Assembly (NCBI RefSeq): GCF_019112545.1
Contig: NW_025064883.1
Location: forward strand, 818,100-882,099
Length of the DNA stretch: 64,000 nucleotides
Direction: 5' to 3'
From: Guyanagaster necrorhizus
Taxonomy: Eukaryota; Basidiomycota; Agaricomycetes; Agaricales; Physalacriaceae
Part shown: in pieces, positions 56,317 through 64,000 of the stretch
Layout of the letters: each line of letters begins with the position of its first letter
How positions within the stretch are numbered: position 1 is the first letter of the stretch
Notes under the pieces: generated by a model
Seen by the model: only the letters and a program-made list of their open reading frames with translations
Database searches by the model: none
Told to the model about the DNA's origin: nothing
Translations under genes and position numbers: made by a program

Positions 56317-57790
56317 TCAATTTAATGCTTTTGCGCTGGGGGTCCGCGGCTCGATCTGGCACTTGAAAGGACGAGGGTGACTGGACAAACAAACAGTACC
56401 GGTTAACCATCGACATACAGATACTAAAACGTTCATACCTAAGAAGGGTTGAACCATAAAACCCGCCGGTACTGTCTATGGGTTGTCCATTGACATCGGT
56501 GGCTTCTGTTACCCTGTACACAGACAAGATGGAAGCTACCGTAATCCAGAGGAAGTCAAAGGCAAACCAACGACCTGGGCACGCTCTATTGAAACGTCAA
56601 GACCTACGACCCTTCAGGGAAGAAAATCTGCTCACCTTGGACCAAAACCGAATGCCGCATTTGGGATTTCGTTCATTTCGGAAGCTGAAAGGCCCCGTAC
56701 AGTAAGCTTCTCTTCGAATCGATCGCAGGGTAGACCTCACTGCACTTTTTCAGTTTCAGTATCCAGCAAATCTCAGAGACGTACGGATCATGCAAGATAG
56801 CCCAAACGTTAGGGAAAATGGTGGTGCCTTTGGGGATTACATATCGTACAAGTGCAGAATTAGGACAGTGCTTCGTACTTCACTCGATCAAAATATTCCT
56901 CTGTATTCGTCGTCTTCGGAGATATAGTGTGCAAGTCCAAGAGGCGTTACCGGATTTCATCTTAAAGGCTGTGTGATACGTTGATAACCGTATGTATTAT
57001 TTTATAGAAGAACCCACTTCGTAGCAAATGCAGTCCTACAGGAAGAGGTCAATTTGGGCGGCTCAAGAACACGATAATCTCACTCGCTATGTATGGTAGT
57101 TGATATCTGTCTGAGAACACTGGTAGCCTGTTGCCGATCGCACGGTCAGGTTCCTTCTGCGCCTTGTCTTGAATGTCCGGATGCAGGGCAACGGCGAGGA
57201 ACAGGGAGTGTAGAGCTGAAACTACAGTGTCGGCGCCGGCTATAAACAAGCAGGATCATGAAGAAATCGCAGAATAAGGTACGGGACGAGCTTACCGGTA
57301 AATGTTGTAGCTGCAACGTTCTTGACGACTTGTTGGTCTGCAGTTCCCCGACCAAGGGCTATGTCATCTAATTCGTGGGCTACGATGCACGGCGTTGCGG
57401 TCCCTTTCTCCTGGGTGACAGTGAGTGCTGAAGATGCCCCAATGAAATTTGCCAACCATCTTTGTTTGGACCTCTTCGAATGGGCAATTGACCTATGCTT
57501 GTGCTGCCTTTTGCCATCCCTTGGTGTTGCGCCTAAAGGGAGCACACCAAAGCGGTAGATATTTCAACGCAGTAACATAGTCCTGACCGAAGCGAGTGTG
57601 GATATGAATCATGAGTTTAAAGTCGAAACTTACTACCATGTAAGTGCCGAAAATGCCAGCACGAGAAAAAGGAGAGATAGTTGTGTTGGCGAGCTTCATA
57701 TAGTTGTCTCCATTATCGCCTAGTTTGTCGTCGACACGTATCCCGTAAGTAATGTATAAAACAATTGCTGTAGCTGTCCTGCGTCTCAGG
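56317..57790 (-). pseudogene. Cytochrome P450 relic, N-terminus missing
   Basis: Fragments of a class II fungal P450 appear in order on the minus strand. ITYGIRVDDKLGDNGDNYMK (helix C/D region) is the first, at about 57720-57790. Then come LANTTISPFSRAGIFGTYMV, LKYLPLWCAPFRRNTKGWQ, GADTVVSALHSLFLAVALHP (I-helix), LPVFSDRYQLPYIA, NPVTPLGLAHYISEDDEYRG, IPKGTTIFPNVWAI, NAAFGFGPR joined to CPGRWFAF (heme motif with Cys) and the C-terminal SHPRPFKCQIEPRT with a stop at 56317. No sequence before helix C exists between 57790 and the next gene, so about 150 N-terminal residues including the membrane anchor are absent. The K-helix LRW is interrupted: the Trp codon is TGA (56957-56959). Clan assignment was not attempted. 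Confidence 0.72.
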
Positions 57791-57991
57791 AAAGTACGTT
57801 CTGTAGCAGAAGTACATAATACTTGCCCACGATCATCGCGACTCGGCTACTGCTGACTTTGAATGAGACCCGCGTATTACTGTAACCTGTTGGCATTCCA
57901 TCAGGACCAGTCACGTGCACCGCGTTTTCCCTGATTTTCCTTCCTTTTCCTTCCTTTCTGGGTCAACACCTCTTGGTCATCGACCACGACG

Positions 57992-59078
57992 ATGGCCTCG
58001 GCCGCCAATTCTCTTGCTCTGAGGGACGTCATCAATCCTCAATTCCACCAGAATAATTTCCCGGCAGAGCTTTATATCAAGTCGCAGCTTGGTATCAAGC
58101 TCGACAAGGGTCTGTCTGATCTTTCTCAAACTTTGTATATACTGATGCCATTTCATATGGTTTTTGCTATTGTAGATGACCAAATTTGTCGTTTGTCACT
58201 AACCTCTGCAGGCTGTCCACTCGGTCCTCTGCACTGCCCCCTACGCCATACCACGCCATCCATCCAAAATTTCCAGCCGCCAAAACAAATACCTACCCAT
58301 CCTCGCGACAGGGAGCGTCTTTCGACTGTCTGCAAGCATTGGCTTCGAGGTCTTTGCAAGAAGGGAGATGCGTGCGAGTTCTTGCACGAGTACAATCTCA
58401 GGCGGATGCCTGAATGTTGGTGGTATGCCAAGTACGGATATTGTTCAGCTGGAGATGAGTGCCTATATGCCCATCCCAAGGAACGCAAGGTTGAATGTCC
58501 AGACTACAAAAGAGGCTTTTGCAAGCTAGGTATGTTTACATAGACAGACCACATGCTGTCAAGGACTGATTACTTTTCACACAGGTCCTGAATGTCCTCG
58601 AAAACATGTGCGGCGCGTAGCGTGTCAGTTATATCTCACCGGAATGTGTCCGTTGGGTCCTGAATGTCCAAGAGGACAGTAAGTGCTTTTGCTCTTTGAA
58701 CATCCATTTCTATCAGTTGCTTATTCAACACCAGCCCCAAATCCGATTTACCGACTCAAAAGGACTACGATCCGCCTATTGCTCCCACCAGGGATCTCGG
58801 TCCTCCTCCACCAGGGTACGGTCGATATTCCGACTTTGATCGTGCCCCTGGTTCTGGTCCAGGGTTCGGCAACAATCCCACCTCCATGCCGCCCAGGAGG
58901 AATTTGGATGAAGTTTTATGCTTCAAGGTACGTTTTTCACAGTCGTTATCAACCCAGTGTCGTTAATAAACTTCTTCAGTGCGGGGAGAAGGGGCATTAC
59001 GCCAATCACTGCCGAAACAGAAACGTTCCTGGCAGTCGTGGTGGAGTAGAAAGAAGACGGTACGGTGGTGAGGATTGA
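57992..59078 (+). CDS. YTH1: Cleavage/polyadenylation factor Yth1 (CPSF30)
   Basis: CPSF30 binds the AAUAAA signal with Wdr33 and bridges Fip1. The ATG at 57992 gives MASAANSLALRDVINPQFHQ. Five CCCH fingers follow: C-PLGPLH-C-PLRH, VCKHWLRGLCKKGDACEFLH, ECWWYAKYGYCSAGDECLYA with H, VECPDYKRGFCKLGPECPRK with H, and CQLYLTGMCPLGPECPRGH. A Pro/Gly-rich linker leads to a CCHC zinc knuckle, CFKCGEKGHYANHC, as in animal and many fungal CPSF30 but not in budding yeast Yth1. It ends VERRRYGGED with a stop at 59078. Introns are short; the first is unusually close to finger 1. It lies upstream of and divergent from the P450 relic. Confidence 0.95.
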
Positions 59079-59163
59079 TATCGCCTATTACATATGCACT
59101 GGTCATGTATTTATTTAAATAATACATATAAATCTGATTAGTTTCCTCGATCTTGATGACATC

Positions 59164-60903
59164 ATGACTTGAGCACTTTGCACTTACCCTCCACCATAGC
59201 GCTCATCCGTCCTTTCTTGTCTGCGTCCAGGCTCGCCCGCCATTCTGTCCTTTCTCGCTGTGTCTCGATGGTTCCAAGGTCGCGTGAACTGTCTGCAGAG
59301 CAGCTTGCAATCCAAGAAACACGCAAAGCGAAGAAAAAGAAGCAGACACATCCGACTCCTCAAGTCGATGACAGAGGCAAGATCGTGGAGCGCGTTTGGC
59401 TGAGATGCTCTGAAGGGGATGGTGTCCGTGACGGATTTCGTGTCAAACTTCTTACCTGGAATGTCTGTCCATTCTTCGCCTTTTCCCCAGCTTCTTGTAA
59501 TTAATTATGGAACGAAAGTTACTAGCACAATGTTTAGTTCGTGCGTCTTATCTTAAAAAGAAAGCAATAATATCTTTCAACATTGAAATAAAGGCCGGGA
59601 GCTGTTTCCAGTCAGTGACTGTTTGAAGGCAGCTCAGCGAGAACATATGATATATCGTGAGCTCCTGTCACAAGACGTTGATATCCTCTGTCTGCAGGTA
59701 AATCAAAATTTCCCGTCTGTGAGGCATAACTTGATACTGTTCTAGGAAGTCGATCGGCTCGAGAAAGTCCTTCCCGTCCTCGATACTGCCTCTTACTCGC
59801 ACCACTACGCGGCGGGGCCTAATAAAAAGCATGGCTGTCTCATTGCCTTCAAAAACAGCTTGTACTCCAAGGTTGGTGATCGCAAGGTCGAGTATGACAA
59901 TGAAACGGTCCGGGATGATGTAGATGGTCCCGGGCGCAAGGGAGCGAGCTTCCGAACAAAAAATATTGGATCCATTGTCGCCTTGGAGAGTACGACTGAT
60001 GAAAATCGCGGTGTCATCGTGGCTACCACTCATCTTTTTTGGCACCCGAGATACACGTATGAACGTGCAAGGTGAGTCGACATGCTGTAGCTATGCATAC
60101 TCCTTTTTTTTACACTTACGAACAGACAGGCTGGGATCCTAAGACGCGAAGTTCTGAGATTTCGATCAGAACACGGCCTGGAAAAATGGCCTTGTATAAT
60201 CGCTGGTGGTTCGTACGACTACTCCTTTTAAGTTTGGGCATTTGAAGTTTCATTGATAGACTTCAATTTTGCCCCGGACGACGCGGCCTATTCGTTACTA
60301 GTCGGAGACCCGTTACAACCCACACAAAAGGAGATGATAATCAAGTCGCACGTCGTACACGCCACCATAGATCCCACCGTTCCTCCGACCAAAGAAGCTG
60401 CCGAAGAGGATGAGGCATCGGACCCAGACAAGGTCATCACCAATGCTCGGTCTGCAATACCTGCCGACGGACTACTCTCACCGTCCGAGCTCATCGCTCT
60501 GTTCGCTTTGGACAAGCCCTTACTTAGTGCATACGATCAGGGTCTGAGAAACATCCGGAGTTCGTCTGCAAGTCTCCCGTTCGCTACGTTCGGCGACAGA
60601 ATTACTCTGGATCCTGTGCGACTGGGCGCTAATGAGCCAAATTGGACGAGCTATACGCATTACTGGAAAACCGTACTAGGTGTGGATTGAGTGCAGCGTC
60701 GGAACGAATTCTGACCGCCATACCGTTTCATAGATTACATATTTATTATAGAGCCAGAGGAGAGTCGTTCGCTCGTTACAGGACTTTTGTCTCCACACCG
60801 GACTGCTGATCTAGACCCAGGAATACCAAGGAGGGGGATATGCGGAAGCGATCATGTTTCGCTTTGTGCCCAGATAGAATTCGTCTCCTGCTTAGAATCC
60901 TAA
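59164..60903 (+). CDS. Ngl-type RNA exonuclease (Ccr4/nocturnin-like EEP domain)
   Basis: Endonuclease/exonuclease/phosphatase-fold RNase related to yeast Ngl1-3. The N-terminus MSTLHLPSTIALIRPFLSAS then RLARHSVLSRCVSM suggests mitochondrial targeting or an internal start near SMVPRSRELSAEQL. Catalytic motifs in order: KLLTWN joined to MLAQCLVR, DILCLQEVDRLEKV (Glu), HGCLIAFKNS, VIVATTHLFWHPRYTYER (His), IIAGDFNFAPDDAAYSLL (DxN), and after a final intron YIFIIEPEES followed by GSDHVSLCAQIEF (GSDH). The EEP catalytic set is complete. Stop TAA at 60901-60903. A loop of about 60 acidic residues between the DFN motif and the end is an insertion seen in fungal Ngl2-like proteins. The frame first opens at 59169; the exact start is uncertain. 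Confidence 0.87.
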
Positions 60904-61144
60904 CAGAATATCCGAGAATTCATCGCATTAATCATGTTTCATTAAATCGGGATCCAAATGCATGAAGAAAGCGTTGCAGTAAGTAATGTAGTAATTTATA
61001 TCATAATTCAGGGAAAAGAATCTCGAGTGAGTGTGAAAAGATATCGAAGATCATGGGTATGCTAAGAAAAAGAATGAAACACCGTCCATACGACATCTGT
61101 CCTATAATGAAATTATGCAAAGTCCCCGCTATAACAGAATGCAA
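60904..61144. other. Intergenic between convergent genes
   Basis: 241 bp between the Ngl-like and RhoGEF stops, AT-rich, with several ATAAT/TTTATT runs that could serve as polyadenylation signals for either gene. Nothing else recognised. Confidence 0.4.
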
Positions 61145-64000
61145 TCAATTTGCGTTTCTATCAGATCCCGCCAGTAAACTATCGAACAAACCGCCCGCGG
61201 ACTTCTCGTTGCGCAACTGTATCATGTATACAATACCTGTCCGTGCACCCTTGTCGCTAAGCTCGATAGCCACACCAGTTTTACCCACGCGCTCGACCCC
61301 ATCAGTCAAAACAATTGTAGATATCAGAACGGAATGGTCTTTGTTCTCAGACTCCACAACGAGTTGTTTAATATTCGTGGGGTCTTGGTGATACAGCTTG
61401 AGACGGGCAGAACCTAAAGACTTCCATTGCGCATGCTGTTGCTTCAAGAATACCTTGCACTTCATCTGCGCTGAGATGCTGGATGTCACTGGACCCTTGG
61501 GTAGAGACCGCGCTTCCTCAGCAGGTGAATTGGGAGGACTCGGGTCAGCGAAGGAAGCTGCCTGCTCGATGCCAGAAGCTGCGCGTGAACTGAGAGTTGA
61601 CGGTAATAAGGGACGTGGCTGCGGGGCATGCAAACTTCCCGAAGAGGAATCTCTTGGGATGAAATTGTTGGGTGGGTATCCATTAGGAGGGAGGGAGGGA
61701 GAAGGGAGAGGCGGTGCCGAGTATGGCTGCTCATATTGGGAATGAAGCGACCGCGTAGAAGGTGGCTTCCGCATGCCATTAGGGTATAAAGGCTCGGAGG
61801 GTGGACGCGGAGGAACACCGTAACCACCCTGAGGACCTGGCAGTCGCATTGGGGAAGGCGGCGGCTGCTGATGAAACGAAGGTTCAGCCATACGTTCACC
61901 AGGTGAGACGAGGGACATTGGCGGGCGAGGTTGCTGATTACTGTACGTGTGGTGGGACGCGGCGCTGGTGCTCCTGGAAGGTGCAATGACTTGACCTGGA
62001 CTGATAGACATGGGTATATTGGGAAGTCCACCGGCAGAAGGACGTTGCTCGTGCAATGAGTGTGCCACCGATGGTATGCGTTGTACGTTAGGCGTAGGTG
62101 AATATTGACTGTCTAAAGAGGGCATTCGCTGCGGGACATTACTATTAAAATTTTTCATGAGGTCATCAGGGGAATAAGGGGGGCTCCGGCCATTCTCGAC
62201 GGGTCGGTATGAAGATGGAGGTCCGCTGGACGGTCCATCAAATTGGAGAGGCTGGAGTACCGGAGGAGAGGACAAAGATGTTCGTTGTGGAGGACTAATG
62301 CTCTGGCTCCTATTAACCGCTTGTGGCGGCATTGTATTTTGCGGTTGAGGGACGTCTGTCGGTGGTAGGCCAGGAAGAGGTGGCATGGGCGGTGGTGGCT
62401 GCTTCGCAGGGGCGACTGCGGAAAGATGATTCTTAATTGATCCACTCGTTTGGGGGGCGACGAAAAACTTACTGGAGTTTGCAAATTCGATACATTCTCG
62501 GAATTCAGATATCATGAAATTGCGAGCCTGAACAGACTCCGTCTGCAAGAATAAATGCTCTTTTCGCATAATGGCAACATTCAATGCTGTTTCTAAACGA
62601 CCAGAATGGGGTGAATGTTACTCGGCATGATACAAAAGAAGGGCCACAACGACTGACCTTGACCACTCACTTCGGATACACGCAGCACTTTCCCGGCTAA
62701 AGGAGGGTAACATAACCACATATCCGGACCGTCCAGACCTCCAGCTGAACGTTCTTCGGGCGTCATCTTTTCGCATACCAAAAACAGATCTGACAAGAGA
62801 AAAACATGCCCTCGACGATGAACAACTTCCACGCCCGTAGCACGTGGCGTTAATGTAATGTTGACATCCATAGATAGGCGAAGCTCCCGCTTAAAAGTAA
62901 GCGTAGGCGGCGACATTTGGAGGCGGACGCTCTATAGACATAATCGAAATAAGAGATGACGCAAATAATCATGATGTATCTACCTTTGATTTCATAGTGA
63001 AAATGTCCAACGTTCGTTCAGTAGATAACCGCCTTTCCAGATCCGAAATTGGTGTCGACATAGTCTGAGATGAACGGAGACTAATCGACGTCGTCGCTGT
63101 CTCTCTCGAGAGACGCTCCCTGGAAATATTGGTCAAACTAGTTATGTATATTATATGAGGTGGACATACCCTAGCACGCTGCTTCCTCGGGCCGAACTAC
63201 TTGAGCTGTTCGGTGTTGCATCAGCATCACTATGAACTGGTGCACTTAGTGCCGGTGACACTGTCGCACTTTCCCTTTGCGTCCGAAGGTCAAACACCAC
63301 TTCATCCTCACCTTGCAACATAGGGGGCTCGGTAAACGGTGATTGTGTTGAGGTGACCCTGATATGTGCTCTCTGCTCCAATGTATCCAACAGCATGTCT
63401 AGTTTATCCAAAGCGCCAACCAAGAGTCGATGATCGCTCCGACCAGGAACCGTACTTTTTAGAAGTCTTGAGTAGAGTTTCCTGTAGTATTTAAGACGAA
63501 GTTTAGGAAGTAGGAAGAGAGCATCAAGAGTCCACAAAGGCGGATCTTCGGGGGAAGTAATAAGTGACGTTGGAGGAGGTAGGGCCGTGGAGAAGGCGGC
63601 GATAATGGACGGCAGGCGAGTATTGCATGAAACAAGATCCCAGTCATCGAAGCCACAGCAGTACTTGTAGCAGTAATTGGTGTACGGCATTTCCAAATCA
63701 TCAATCTAGTAGTGGGCGACGAAGATGAACGAAACTGAAGAGGATGATATCATTCAGGAGGACGTACCCAGCGCATGAGTAAGTCGCCCAAAGCCTTTGG
63801 CGAGGAAGGATTGGTGCCAATCTCTTTAAGTTTCTGCAAACAATATGACGCGATACTTATGCAGCGAAAGCACGAGGAAACGCACCGTCAACAGACTTCG
63901 GTTGGCCTTGTATACACTCTCAATACTTCTAAACATTGTATCGAGCTCGGCCGGGGGTAAATTAGTACGGGACCATGCTGCAGCAACTTTCTACACAGGA
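61145..64000 (-). CDS. DH-PH RhoGEF (N-terminus beyond the window)
   Basis: Activates a Rho-type GTPase. At the right edge the minus strand reads PPAELDTMFRSIESVYKANR and SLLTVR, then KKLKEIGTNPSSPKAFGDLL and MRW, continuing DDLEMPYTNYCYKYCCGFDD: the N-terminal half of a Dbl-homology domain. Next, LDALFLLPKLRLKYYRKLYS and LDKLDMLLDTLEQRAHIRV complete it. After a Ser-rich linker and a TLDIFTMKSK helix comes a PH domain (LTPRATGVEVVHRRGHVFLL, SDLFLVCEKMTPEERSAGGL, LFLQTESVQARNFMISEFRE). A long Pro-rich disordered part follows, and a second PH-like domain sits at the C-terminus (MKCKVFLKQQHAQWKSLGSA, RLKLYHQDPTNIKQLVVESE), with a stop at 61145. The window also encodes Rac1, a possible substrate, but pairing is not shown. 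Confidence 0.85.

Noticed and set aside
1..64000. Search for transposons, tRNA genes, rRNA and CRISPR arrays
   Set aside because: No transposase or reverse-transcriptase motifs, no long terminal repeats, no tRNA cloverleaf box A/B pairs noticed, and no regular spaced repeats.

Overview
This is eukaryotic nuclear DNA, almost certainly from a filamentous Basidiomycota fungus (Agaricomycetes-like). It is gene-dense on both strands. Genes are cut by many introns of about 45 to 60 nt with GT...CTAAC...AG signals. Several proteins are of types known mainly from mushrooms (a DUF6697-like protein, a stand-alone adenylation protein, a large Ser/Pro-rich single-pass membrane protein). The species cannot be named from the sequence. 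I see no transposon, rRNA, tRNA or CRISPR array. Most proteins must be assembled from spliced exons, so CDS coordinates below span start to stop including introns.

Layout. 1-12 kb: fumarase (cut by the left edge), PEX11, the twin-CX9C protein CMC1, lipoyl synthase, a GT8 glycosyltransferase, KAE1, a coiled-coil DUF6697-like protein and the pyruvate dehydrogenase E2. Four of these are mitochondrial, and lipoyl synthase makes the cofactor carried by E2. 12-26 kb: exosome subunit CSL4, dynein regulator nudE, a convergent pair of spliceosome-associated genes (ESS2 and FYV6-like), an SRF1-like membrane protein, an SLC35F5-like transporter, SLX9, a coiled-coil protein and an XRCC2-like RecA-fold protein. 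26-40 kb: a stand-alone adenylation protein, a 1.3 kb gene-poor stretch, a PPR protein, the iron regulator HapX, eIF3b and SLS1-like. 40-52 kb: SPB1, a TMEM256/DUF423 protein, a CX2C/HX4H zinc-finger protein, Rac1 and a large type II membrane protein. 52-64 kb: a Zn2Cys6 transcription factor, prephenate dehydratase, a cytochrome P450 relic, YTH1/CPSF30, an Ngl-type exonuclease and a DH-PH RhoGEF cut by the right edge.

Most interesting points. (1) The Zn2Cys6 domain is encoded across consecutive micro-exons of 12, 18 and 5 nt; the 5-nt exon supplies the Lys-Cys of the zinc cluster. (2) The HapX gene has a perfect ATCWGATAA iron-GATA-factor site on both strands about 110 bp before its start, suggesting the classical HapX/SreA iron loop. 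(3) Two genes (fumarase and CMC1) carry GC-AG introns fixed by conserved protein sequence. (4) A P450 relic has no N-terminal third and has a stop at the K-helix Trp. (5) TMEM256 has an in-frame, stop-free 111-nt intron that could be retained. I found no convincing new multi-gene system; the novelty lies in gene architecture and in a few orphan proteins.
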